Part shown: one piece after another, positions 38,881 through 52,400 of the stretch
Layout of the letters: every line of letters starts with the position of its first letter
Position numbering within the stretch: the stretch's first letter is position 1
Assembly (NCBI GenBank): GCA_905250125.1
Contig: CAJNOL010001103.1
Location: 16,850 to 80,849 of the forward strand
Direction: 5' to 3'
From: Rotaria sordida
Taxonomy: Eukaryota; Rotifera; Eurotatoria; Philodinida; Philodinidae
DNA: 64,000 bases
The notes under the pieces: generated by a model
What the model was told of the DNA's origin: nothing
The model's database searches: none
The model's input: only the letters and a program-made list of their open reading frames with translations
Translations under genes and position numbers: made by a program

Positions 38881-40041
38881 ATTTTGATAAACGAAAAACG
38901 AATTTAGTTGATATCATAACTACAGTAAATTCTATATATAACTGACGTGCATAAAAAACTATTCTTCTCATCTATATTTATCGTTACTATATAGCTAACA
39001 GAAATGCTAGAATTCAACTGCGTAATTTACTTTTTATAAAGTTAATGAAGTTCATAATGAATCTATCAAGCAATCTAGTAGTGTTAGAAAATTGTAATAA
39101 TTAAGTTATTAAGTGTAATATTAAAAAACGACAATCACTTTTTTTTATGTATGTTACATTATCAGATGCCATAAGTTGAAAGTGTACACTATAGATATTT
39201 AAATCGTATAACATTATCAAAGTAAATAGTTTCTAGTTAAATAGCACTATAAAAACATTCTTGTCTTGGTTTTTTGGTTAGTTTACGTTACTTATATTGA
39301 AAAATGAGGGGAAGGAGAATTTATGGAATATATGAAAAACTTAATGTGCATGAATTATACTGTTTAAGCGAATAGATACATAGAAAAAGAACGAGTCTAG
39401 AGAATAAATTGCCTGTCGTGTCCATAAAAATTCAAACAACTTGTCTGTCAAACATCTACATCATGTAATCATAGAAGATATGATTCCGGAAAGAAAAAAA
39501 GATGGTTGACTACTATGAATAAATGCTAGAAGCAAAAAGACATTGTAAGCAAAATAACAGAAATTTTCAATAATTACTCTTTGCATGAAATAGAAAATAT
39601 CAAAAATAGCATATATCATTTTTTTTCTTTGATAAAATTAGAATAGCTTTTTTTTAGAAAAAAATTCAAATAAAAAAGTTTAAAAAAATGAATATTAAAT
39701 TCATTAAAAACATAAAAAGAAATGAAATTGTCACTAAAACAAATGAAGCGTAAAGTCTTATGAGAGGTTTTTATTCTAAATTGAAATACATAGAGAACTC
39801 TCATTCAAAATATAAGTTTATTTTCCTTTTCATAAATGATGAGAAAAAATTACAATGGAGACTCAGATCTATTTTACTTGTTTAGAATAATAGTTAAATT
39901 AACTTATCAAAATTTTAATTTTCCAGATAAATGTTTTGAAGGTATTCAATAGTGAGAGATGTTTATTTAATTTGGAAAGAATAGTTTACAATATGAACGA
40001 AAAAATGATAATTTTTCATTATTTAATATGAGAATAAGATA
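38881..40041. other. Gene-poor AT-rich region
   Basis: No supported gene, RNA or repeat. The minus-strand ORF 39616-39804 is Phe/Lys-rich from homopolymer runs and is not credible. Confidence 0.4.
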
Positions 40042-40560
40042 AATTCATGGGTATTCAACTAATTACTTGAAAAAACTTTTATGCTCGTTAAGTGAGAAGT
40101 GATCAAAAAATAACTTTGACCGGAAATAAAGCTGTTGAAAGTCATTTAAAATAGTCAACATTTGGTGCATTTTCCCATTTGGTAAGGACTATTCAAGTTA
40201 TTGTAATATTTGAAGCTCATATTTTTCTCATTAGTAGAAGATCATTAGACTAGAACAATCTCCAAAAAACTCTTCTTTCGATTGAGGTTTGATCAAATTA
40301 TAAACGTTTCAAAACATATAGATTTTTTTATATATCGATAACCTTATAAAAATACTTTGTTTTAAACCAATCTAAATCATAAGTATGAAATATAAATGGT
40401 CCTCACTAAATATTTGGAGAAAACACTGTAAATCTTGGCTATTTCAGATGAAAGTCTGCCATTTTCTTTGACTAAAGTTATGTTCTGACCATTTCCCATC
40501 TAACTAGTATGATATAAAAAAAGACAATTTTTCTTAAAAAGTAGTTGAATACCCATCGAT
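40042..40560. mobile_element. Fold-back element, ~150-bp inverted arms
   Basis: Left arm 40042-40195 and right arm 40400-40560 are imperfect reverse complements. The outermost block ATGGGTATTCAACTA at about 40048 recurs as its complement at about 40541. Inner matches include ATAACTTTGACC / AGTCAAAG and CATTT-CCATTTGG. The spacer is ~200 bp. No transposase. Confidence 0.75.
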
Positions 40561-43014
40561 TTACTCAATGATGATTTTAAATTATTGCAAATTCTGACGT
40601 CAAAAACACAATTTTACAGATATAATATAATAAGATAAATGAAGCATTTATGTATTTGTTGTTGAAGCTTTCGAACTGTTAACTTTCATTTTACATTTAC
40701 CCTTTGATTTAGATCATTAAGCTTAATATAGTGTGTCAAAGAATACAGATTATTACACCGAAATAAAATTGATTATAAAGGCACTTATGTTGTCATTGTA
40801 ACTCTCAGAATATTCATTTCTTTTCGGAATCAATAGAAATCAATCATTACCGTCACAAAAGGAAAAAAAGAAGAAAGAACAATCATAAATGACGTCAAAA
40901 GTATAAGATTCTATTACTCATAATGTAAATCACTCTTATTAGAGTCGGTATTACAATTGTTATTGTTTCAGTATAGAATATTCTTATTTCGTTATGACTA
41001 CTTGATGTTGTTTTTCTTTTTATCTGATTATATAAGTGTATTGTCTCTAGTTGATCGATGATGAAATAGATGAAAAAAAATAAAAGAAAAAGGAATATAA
41101 TATTTTCTGACAATTTGATGGATCTAATTTTTAAAGATGTATGACAATTATTGTCGAAAATCTTTACTATTCATTTAGACTCAAACTTTCAGCTTGATTA
41201 AAATAAGAAAAATCTTATGTTATAAATCAATAGAAATTAATTATTTGACTAGAAAAAAAGACTTAAACAAATTTTTAGAAACTAAAATCTATAATTGTTT
41301 GTTCTTAATACTAATAAATATTAAAATTTAATCAAATTTGAAACTATCTTTGTTTTTGTAATTAAAATCAAGATAATTAGATGACTTGAAAGAATTCAAA
41401 GAAAATTAGATTATCAATGTAGTGATTCAAATAAAGAATAAAACTTGCTAGTACATATTTTAAGACATTAGTAAGCTATCAACATGCTTTTGTTACAGTT
41501 TAACAAGTATTTCATATTATTCAAAATTTCTTTTAGTCATTTTAATAAAATACCATGAAAGAAAATTTATTGCTAGCAGACGAGAACCATGATAAGATTT
41601 TCTTTGAGAAAAAAATAATAAGACAAACAAAATAGAAAAAAAACCTGTTATTCTTTAAACTTCATATTTTATTCGAACAAAAGTTTTCTTATTCTTTAAT
41701 ATTTAATAACAAAGGTGTTTGTTTTTCACTATTATTTATCACATGAAATATCAAGATTGAATTTTGACTATAATAGAAATATTTCAATGTGTTCTTACAA
41801 GCTTTATCTTAAGATTAAATCAAAACTTAGAATTATGATTTCAATGCACATATTAATACAAGAAAAATAGAGAAGAGTATTGTCTCATTTATTTAAATAA
41901 TTAGTTCTATTTTTAGATATATGTGATGATAATATATATTATATATTTCTTTTTATTCTAAACACATTTCTAATCTTTTTTTTTCATGTCTACAGTTTTC
42001 TTTTTTTCTTTTAAATAATGGAATGAAAAGCTTCTATAATAATTGAAAATTTTTTATCCAGAAAACAAACTATTGAACAATATCAATAAAGATTATTTGA
42101 TTTATTTTTAATGAGAATGCTTGAAAGATTTATTTTCAATTGATATGATTAAAAATATTCTGAATATTCACATAAGTTTATTTCTATTATATATATATAT
42201 AACAACAAAAAAACTGCTATCAGTTTTTAGTGCACACCGTACTAAGCAGAAAATAATCAATAGTTTGAAGCCTTACATATGAAAAAAAATAGAGATTTAT
42301 CTGAGAAATTTTTCTTTTTTTGATTAATTTAATCAATAATTAAGATTGTAACTATGCCTTATAAGTTTATAGATAAAAAAGAAATTTGATCAAGAAAGTT
42401 TCATTTTTTTTTTGTTAAAAACTAACTTGTTCATATGATAAATATTTTCCAGTAGATTTAATAAATTGATTATTGTTCAAGAAGAAAATACTTTCTATAA
42501 ATAGATTCAATGAAAAATTCGATTATTTCTCTGATTTGACATGCAGTTCCCTAAATCGAATATATATCGATATGTTGATTTATTCATGTTTAATCGTCCA
42601 TAACAATCAAGAAATTATGACTGTATTTTATTATTATTGATGAGTGAATGTTTTATTTTTTATTTCGATATTGAATAATCCAATATATAAAAATTGGCTT
42701 TTTTTATTATATAATGAACATTGAGTTAATAAAAAAAAAAGACATTTTTTGTTTTTTATGTCTCTTGAGTATTTTAGTATTTACCCCAAGGACACTTCGA
42801 AAATCATCAATGTCACACTTGAGATCAATAAGATAAAACAGAAAATTTTTTACTTGTTTCTAATATGATTTTATGTCGTATATCAGTCGATTGTCTTTTT
42901 TATTTTCTTAAATGTTCCATGAAAGAACGACAATAACACGAAAGAGACAACAAGAGAAGCCCACACATACATAAACATATACTTAAAAAAAGAAAAAAGT
43001 TCTCATTTCTTTTT
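40561..43014. other. Intergenic region upstream of the calcium channel
   Basis: About 2.5 kb of AT-rich DNA with no supported gene. Short (TA)n runs occur near 42190. It ends at a TATATA motif near 43021 that may belong to the channel promoter. Confidence 0.4.
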
Positions 43015-43463
43015 TTTCTCTATATACTGTAAAATTGATCATCTTTCTCGTTCTTCGTCAATTTTGTATGTCTCTGTAAAAGACTTAGTCCGGTTCTTTC
43101 GTCTAAGTTCTGGTGTTCAGTCATGTCTATTGGGGAATCACATCAATAGAACGAGAAAAGAAAAGGGCGGGCTTGTTCCGTTGTGTGTTTCCAGCATCGT
43201 GGCACAAAAAAAAACAGAAGCAGAAAGAAAAGACGAAGAAAAAATAGAGATCGTTGAACGTGTTCTTCTTTTTCTCATCAGCCGGCCCGAGCGCAAAGCA
43301 GTGCGTGTGTCAACAGCATTTTATCTTCTTTGTCTGTGTCTCCTTTTTTTTTTCTTCTTACTGTGCACACTGTTCCGTGGTCTTATATTTCAAGGCGCAT
43401 GTTTTTCTAAACGAGAAAGATATAATAGTTAGATAATCTTGTGAAGATTCAAAAGCCAAAGTC
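43015..43463 (+). promoter_or_regulatory. Putative promoter and 5' leader of the Cav2 gene
   Basis: CTATATACTG at about 43020-43029 is TATA-like. From about 43050 to the start codon the base composition changes: more G+C, CT-rich tracts and CGTGTT, as in the tubulin leader near 63100-63437. If transcription starts near 43050 the leader is ~410 bases and contains upstream ATGs, including a 122-codon uORF at 43064-43432. An intron within the leader is also possible. Confidence 0.4.
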
Positions 43464-46400
43464 ATGGGTGATTTCAATAATGTATCTGCTATGCTCAGGG
43501 CTTTGAAAGAAGGTGGTAATTTGGCAGCATTAACTGGTGGTGATCCACATAATCTTCATTCGGGACGAACTGGTGCATGGAAAGCTAAAATAAAACAGTA
43601 TGCTAAACAAATTAATTCATCTCATCAACGTTCATTATTTATTTTTTCAAAAAATAATTGGATACGAAAACGAGCTAATGATGTTATTGAATGGAAGTAA
43701 GTTTTTAAACTAATAAATCTAGTGGTAATCAAAAAGATTTTTCTTTTCATATTTATTTTAGTCCTTTTGAATATATGGTGCTATTAACAATCATAGCTAA
43801 TTGTATTGTTTTAGCACTTGAAGAACATTTACCGCATGATGATAAAACAACATTAGCTAGATCATTAGTTAGTATTCATTTGAAATGAATAATAATTATT
43901 ATTATTATTATTATTATTATAGGAAAAAACTGAAATTTATTTCATTGGAATTTTTTGTTTTGAAGCTGCACTAAAAATAATTGCTCTTGGTTTTGTATTA
44001 CATGAAGGTTCATATCTTCGAAGTCTTTGGAATGTTATGGACTTTATTGTTGTTGTTACGGGGTAAATAACAGAAATAAACGAAAAAAAAAGCACTTATC
44101 TCTTTTGATCATTTTATTCTTTGTTGTTTTTTGTTTATAGTTTAGCAACGATTAGTATTAAAAAAGATAGTTCATTCGATTTACGTACATTACGTGCTGT
44201 ACGTGTACTTCGACCGCTTAAACTTGTCTCAGGCATTCCAAGTTTGTTTCATTTGTAATAAAAATAAAAACAAAAATCTATATAAGATTTCTATAGGTCT
44301 TCAAGTGGTGCTTAAATCTATATTAAAAGCCATGGCTCCATTGTTTCAAATAGCTCTTCTCGTTCTTTTTGCTATTATTATCTTTGCTATTATTGGCCTT
44401 GAACTATATTCAGGCGTCTTTCATACAACTTGTTTTTATGCAAATCGAACAGGTTAGAATTTAAGATTAATTGAAAATTTTTTCGTTTATTTTTTCATAA
44501 TCATTAATTTAAAATACAAAGTATTAAAATAATGAAAATTGAATTGAGTACTATATTGACAGAAAAAACAAATCTCTATTACATATTGATAATAATTAAT
44601 AAGTAATTATTTTAGCCTCTAGAGATTTACGTTATTATATTTCCTATATAGCATATATATCTATGTAAAGCTATTTCTTATTCTTTTTTTTAGCTACTGA
44701 CCATGATAGTGACGAATGTGAGTTAAAATTTTCTTCGTTTTTTTTTAAAATATGTTTTATATTACTTATGTTTGGAACTTTTAGTAATGTATAAAGGTGA
44801 TGATCAACAATCAACAACATGTGGAATACCTGGAGGTAAATTATTGAAGTTTTAAAAAAATGAAAGCAATGATTTTTGAAAATATTTATTTTTAATTAGA
44901 ACCAATATGGGGTTGGTTAAATATAAAACATGGTGTATTTACATGTAATATTCCAAATGAATCACTTATTTGTCGAGAATATTGGGAAGGACCTAATAAA
45001 GGCATAACTAGTTTTGATAATATTGGTTTTGCTATGTTAACCGTTTTTCAATGTATAACTATGGAAGGTTGGACACAAATATTATATTGGGTATGAAGAG
45101 AAAATTATTTGAATGTAAAAGATAAGTTTGTTTTTTGTTTTTCCAAATTTTGAAGACAAATGATGCTGTGGGAACTTTATTTAATTGGCTTTATTTTGTA
45201 CCATTAATTATTCTTGGTTCATTTTTTATGCTTAATCTTGTACTTGGTGTTTTGAGCGGGTAAAAATTAAAATGTTTTTCGGTGGTTTTTTAAACTTTGT
45301 AATTTATTTTTCGTGAATAGAGAATTTGCAAAAGAAAGAGAACGTGTAGAAAATCGTCGAGCTTTTTTAAAAATTCGTCGACAACAACAAATTGAACGTG
45401 AATATAATAATTATATTGAATGGATTAACCGAGCTGGTAAAAATAAAAAAAGAAATAATTTTATTTTTTATAATCAAAAATAAATCAATGTTCTTGTGTT
45501 TTTCTTTTGCATAGAGGATGTCATTTTAAATGAAGAACGAACTACTGAACAAGAAAGACGTGCTATTCATGACGGTAAATTTATTTAAGAAAAAGAAGAA
45601 AATATGAGATTTTTAAAATTATTTAGCTCGGAAATATGCACAATTAAAAAAAAGTCGACATCATCGAGTAGGAAAACAGCAGAGTGTAGATGACGATGAA
45701 GAAGATATTGGTATGTATTATTATAAATGTGTATTTTATCTAATTTAAATTTTCTAGACAATGCATTTAATCGTGGTCGTGGTACAGATATTGAACGACC
45801 TGATCGACCACGAACTTTCATGCGTCGATGGCATATTCAACAACGTGTGATTAAGTAAAAACAAATCTAAAAGAAATAAATAGAAAAAATAATTAATCAT
45901 GTTTATTGTCATATCTAGAAGTAAAATTCGTATATTAGTTAAAACTCAAGCATTTTATTGGACTGTTATTGTATTGGTTTTTTTGAATACTGTTTGTGTT
46001 GCTATTGAACATGATCGACAAAAACAATTTCTTACGGATTTTTTATGTATGATAAATTTATTTGAACATTAAAAAACATATGTTTTTATAAACTTTTATT
46101 TTTAAAATGTAGATATTGCTGAATTTATTTTTCTTGGTTTATTCGTATTTGAAATGCTTTTTAAAATGTATGGTCTCGGTGTTAATCGATATTTTGCATC
46201 ATCATTTAATATATTTGATTTTGTCGTATGTTTTTTAGTCTTTTTTGTAGAATTTAATTAATTATTTTTTTCTTTTAAGGTTATTTTTGGTTCAATATTT
46301 GAAGTTATTTGGACACATTTTAATCCAGAAGAATCTTTTGGTGTTTCAGTTCTTCGATCTTTACGTCTTTTAAGAATATTTAAAGTGACTAGGTTAGTAT

Positions 46401-49400
46401 AATGAAAAAAAATCGGATATGTTAGTGCAATTATGAATAAGAAAAATCTCGAAGAAGATTCTCTTTTGATTATAGAATTCTTACAAAAAGAAAAAGAATT
46501 GTAAATTGTAATTATTTTTAGCTAAGTATCTCGAAAACTATCACACTGATAATACATTACAGGTACTACTCAAATATTTAAGTATAGTTATAAATGAGAT
46601 CAATCTATTTTAATCTTGATTCTAGTAAGCCGAAAATTTGAAGTACTTTATTAATCGATTTCGAAAAGACTTGCAAATTATCCTATTTCTAATATTCTCT
46701 TCGAATTTGCTCAATCAGACATTAAAAAATTCTTTTATATAATATATTACTTTATTCACAAGAAGACCTCATTAAAAAGTTTCCGGTTGTTTCTTTTAAT
46801 AGCAACAAAAGCTAATAGTCATCTTAATGATTCTTACCGGAAACAGTCCAAAAAGATTTTCTTAATACACAACAACTCACTGATGTTTCTCTTAGAAAAT
46901 ACATTCGAATAATAACAAAATCAGTATTTATTCATAATTATTCTAATAATTCTTTATTAATCATTATAAAACTATTTTAAATTTTGATTAATATCAATAA
47001 TTCTTCTATTTTATTTTTATTTAGACATTGGGCATCTTTACGAAATTTAGTTGTATCACTTTTGAGTAGTATGCGATCTATTGTCAGTTTACTATTTCTT
47101 CTATTCTTATTCATTCTTATATTTGCATTATTGGGCATGCAATTATTTGGTGGCGAGTATGTTAATCTTTTTTTTTTCTCGCTTGTTACAATTTTACAAT
47201 TACTATTGTATTTTTTTTTTGTATTATCATTAAATAGATTTAGTTTTGAAGATGGAACTCCATTACAAAATTTTAATAAATTTGCTACAGCATTAATAAC
47301 TGTCTTTCAAGTAAAAGATCAATGTTTTTTTTTGTTTTTTTTTTGTTAAAAAGATTTATTTTTTTTTGTCTTAGATTTTAACTGGTGAAGATTGGAATGA
47401 AATTATGTATAATGGTATTATATCTCAAGAAGATGGAGCCAATGGCATAGGAATGATCTATTCTCTTTATTTTATTATTCTTGTTCTATTTGGAAATTGT
47501 AAGTTATATCGAAATATAGTTTTTATTTTAATTTATATTAATATTAAAATCATTAGATACATTATTAAATGTCTTTTTGGCTATTGCTGTTGATAATTTA
47601 GCTAATGCACATGAATTAACTAAGGATGAAGAAGAAGAACAAGCAGCTGAAGAAGAAGTAACTAGCATTAAATTGTGTTTTTTTTGAAATATAACTTCGA
47701 AAATAATAATAAATATATATAAAATTATTTAGAAACGTGAACGTGAAACCAAAGATGTTGAATCTATGTTTAAGTTAGGTTCACTACCAACAGATACAGT
47801 GACAACAACAACGACAACAACAACACCGAATCTAAAATCAAAAAAACCAGAACAAGATCCACTGGTGCCTAGAAATAATCTTCAACAAACGTATATCCAT
47901 TTAAAAAAATTTTCTTTTTTGACCTATAAAAATATTTCTTTTCTTCTTTTGTAGTACAAAAAAAGACTATGTTGAAAATGCTGTTAAAACAGCTTTTGAT
48001 ATTCAACCATCACCACATTATAATTCATCAAGTTCAAAAACAAATACAGATTTTTTAGATAGACAATTATTTGAAAAAGCTGATTTAGATTATATACCTG
48101 GTTTAGATTATGATGTTGGTCCAGTTTATATTCCAAGTAAAAATTATTTGTTATTTGAAACAAATAAAAATTTGTCATACTTTTTTTTTTTATAGCATCA
48201 TTAGATAAATTACCAGGACTTCAAGAATCAACTGCAGCTGCAAAAGCTCGTGCTAATGAAGAAGCAAGAAAAAAAGCAGAAGCTGCTGCAGCAGAAGCAG
48301 ATGCTAAGAGAAGAGAACAAGTATCACGTGTTGTTAAACCTATTCTTCCACATAGTTCAATGTTTATTTTTAGCCCTACTAATCCGTAAGTGACAAGAAT
48401 ATTCAATTGAATGTATTGCCTATTTTTATTTTTAGGATCCGTCGATTTTGTCATTTTATCGTCACTCTTCGTTATTTTGAATTACTTATTATGATTGTCA
48501 TATGTCTGAGTTCAATATCATTAGCTGCTGAAGATCCTGTACATGAAAATTCTAGTCGTAATCATATACTTAATTATCTTGATTACGCATTTACAGGTGT
48601 ATTTACTGTTGAATTATTGCTCAAAGTTAGTTTCTTACATAATAAATAATTAATTTCTAAAATCTTTAATTATTTTAGATTGTTGATTTGGGTGTTGTAC
48701 TTCATGAAGGAGCATATTGTCGTGATGTATGGAATTTACTTGATGCACTTGTTGTTATATGTGCATTAGTTGCGTTTGGTTTTACGTAATAAATTTTTTA
48801 TAACTAAGAAAATATTTTTAGAGATATAATTGTTGTTGTTTTTTTTTCTTTAAAGGGAAAATGGAGCTGGAAAAAATTTGAATACAATTAAATCTTTACG
48901 TGTTCTTCGTGTGTTACGTCCATTAAAAACAATAAATCGTGTACCAAAATTAAAAGCTGTATTTGATTGTGTTATTACATCATTATCTAATGTTTTAACA
49001 ATATTGTAAGTTTTTTGTTTTATTTTTAATATGATTATAATTTAAATCAAAAAATAATAATAACTATTATCATTATTATTATTATAGAATTGTTTATATG
49101 TTATTTCAATTTATTTTTGCTGTTATGGCTGTACAATTATTTAAAGGAAAATTTTATCGATGTTCTGATTTATCAAAATTAACGCCTGAAGAATGCCAGT
49201 TAGTATTCAATAAAAATTTTCTATTTGGTTGTATTTAATTAGAATATTTTGTTTGTTTGTTTTTTTAATAGAGGATTTTATTTTGATTTTGGTACTGGTA
49301 AACGTAAACCAGATTGTCGAAAAAGATCATGGGAACCATATGATTTTACATATGATAGTGTACCACAAGCTATTCTTACTTTATTTACTGTTCAAACAGG

Positions 49401-52400
49401 TGAAGGATGGCCAACGTAAGTCTATTTTAGTGATTTTATATTGAATAAAGAAAAAAATTTGTTTTTTTTTCCTAGTGTCTTACAACATTCAATTGATGCT
49501 ACTGGTATTAATCGTGGTCCTCAACCTGGTCATCGACTTGAAGTTGCAGTTTTTTATGTTGTTTATTTTATTGTGTTTCCATTTTTTTTCGTTAATATAT
49601 TCGTTGCTTTAATTATTATAACATTTCAAGATCAAGGACAAAAAGAATTAGAAGAAGCAGAAATTAATAAAAATCAAGTAAGTTAATATTAGTTTTGTTT
49701 TTATTTAATTTAAGTTGATTGCTTTTCTAAGAAATCATGTATTGATTTTGCATTGAATGCTAAACCAATTCAACGATGTAAACCAAAACAAGAAGGTTCA
49801 TTACGTTATCGTATTTGGCAATTATGTACATCATCATATTTTGAATTTTGTATTATGGTTATGATTGCACTTAATACTTGTGTACTTATGGCAAAAGTAT
49901 GTTATAAAATATTAATACGTGATAGAGTCATGAGATCTGGATAGATAAGCGCTAGAACAGATACAGACTTGGGCAGACTCCTATTATTGTAAAAATTTTA
50001 TATTACTGTTTAATTATCATTTTCTTCTGATGAATGACTCATTATTATAAGGTCAATTCATATTAAGCACTGGTGGTGCAGCCATAAGATTTGGAAAAGT
50101 GAAGACTAACTCTAAATTCACATTTCGTAGACTCAAACACTTTTCTTCTTCCATCAGGTTAATGGGTTCGAGCAGTGCATCATATTTTTTGTATAAACAA
50201 CATTATTCTTCGTCGCCTCAGGCAGCTAAGATTAACGTTTTCTCCATCAAGTAGACTTAGAAAACGTTTCGGAGAAAATATTGAGTGCTATACAAGTAAA
50301 TATTGGATTATCAATCGTTAACTGTACGAAAAATGTCAACCAGAATAACTAGGATAATCTGTCAAAATTTTTTTTCGCCGTTCGGTGACTAACATTATAT
50401 AACTTCCAACAGTAAAGAAGCATCTGTTTTTCTTTTCTCATTTCGAGATTCGTTTTTTTGATCGCATTCCAGTTAAATAATACGTTTAGAATCAAAACTT
50501 TTCTATAAATATATATGTTATGGAAAACATACTTTGGATTTTTTTAATTTCTTCTTTGTTTTAGTATTATCGAAGTCCACCAACTTATAATGATATATTA
50601 ACATATGCTAATACAACATTTACAGCTCTATTTACTGTTGAAAGTATTCTCAAAATCATTGCATTTGGTTTACGAGTATGTTAATTATAATAAAATAAAC
50701 TATATTAAAAATTTAATTATAGAATTATTTTCGTGATAAATGGAATGCATTTGATTTTATTACAGTACTTGGTAGTATTGCTGATGTACTTGTTACTGAA
50801 TTTCGAGTATGATTATACAAATAATCAAATAAATATTTCTTAAATTATCTTTCTTTTAGTTAACAAAAGTAAATGTTGCTCTAACAGCTGGTCCACAAAA
50901 ACATAAAGTATGAATTAGAATTTATCAGATAATGATAATTGAATTCGTAGTCTAAGAAAATCTAAATGTATCAGTAAATTGAAATTATTGCTAACAGTTT
51001 TTTTTTATCATAATTGGATAAAGCTTGTTGAGTTATCTCTGAAAAATTTGGGATTTTAAGATAAGCAACCAATGTTCTTGTAGCAAAAATTAGATCCAAA
51101 AACTAGTCGGAAATATCTATAAAAATTGATATATATTATTCTTGACGAGTAAAAGCAAAAATAATGCGGATTAATATTAAAGCCATCGAAACATGATGCT
51201 TTTGGTGTATTTCAATTTTTATAGGCTTTTTTAATTTTTTTTTTAAACTTAATTTCTCAGTTTCTCTACTAAACCATTGTTCAAATATACTAAAGGTAAC
51301 ATTTTTATTGGTAACTCGAAGAGCTCTATTCAACCATCATAAAAAAACGACAAAAAAAAATCTTACTCAAATTTCTAATTGCCTGCACCTTCTGAAGTTA
51401 ATAATGACATCTAATTATGATTAAATTCCTATGGAGAAAAAGAATTATTTTTACTATCGAAAAGAGTTAGTTAGCTGAAGTCAGGAAACCTTTGTCGAAT
51501 TCAATTACAAAGTTGATAGTGTTTCATTTCACGTTGCCACAAGCAGGGTTGTCTGGAGCTGGAGTGGGAGTAAGACTCCTGGCCCAGAAGTAACTATAAT
51601 TAAACATTTTCTTTTCAAACATAATATAGAAATCTAGATATATCAATTAAAGTGTTAAATTTTATTAAATTTTATATTTTATTTATAGAATACATTACTT
51701 AATTTGGGTTTTCTTCGTTTATTTCGTGCTGCTCGTTTAATAAAACTTCTTCGTCAAGGTTATACAATCCGTATTTTACTTTGGACATTTATGCAATCAT
51801 TTAAAGTATTAAAAAAAAAAAAAAATTTAAATTAAAAAAACTTATTTTATTTTTTTATTGATATATAGGCTCTTCCCTATGTTTGCCTATTAATTGCAAT
51901 GCTCTTTTTTATTTATGCTATAATCGGCATGCAGGTATAATATATTTAATTGTTTTTTTGCTTAAGTTACTAGTTTTCAGTAGTTTAATAAATTATTTCT
52001 AATGAGTAAAAAAAAACGAAAATTTGATTTAACCTACAGATGTTTGGTAATATAAAAGTCGATCATGGATCGGCAATACACAATCACAATAATTTTCAGA
52101 ACATTTTTCAAGCTACACTCGTCTTATTCAGGCAAGAGGATCACATCCCTAGATCATATTTATTTCTATTCATATTTTCATGCAATGAATTAGAGAATAT
52201 TTATTTATTTATTTATTTATTTTATTTATTTATTCATATAATTTCTTATTTTTTCTTTTCTCGTCATGTGATAGTAGTGATTAAGTTTAGTTTTTTATTT
52301 TTTATTTTTATTAATTTTGCATGTGATTATAATTTTGTTTTTTTTATTTAAATATAAAAATATAAAGGTTTTTGGAAATGTTCGTCATGACTCGGCTCAA

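Noticed and set aside
37841-38945. Several overlapping 78-101-codon ORFs rich in FRTS and PNI motifs
   Set aside because: They are translations of the 25-30-bp tandem units of the FB-like element, in several frames.
43064-43432. 122-codon ORF MYVSVKDLVRFFRL as a gene
   Set aside because: It lies in the leader of the Cav2 gene, is driven by CT-rich tracts and matches no family; treated as a possible uORF only.
34664-43867. Joining the 34664 exon to Cav2 exon 2
   Set aside because: The phase is compatible, but the join would drop the conserved N-terminal RSLFIF and IRK segment encoded by exon 1, which has its own good start codon.
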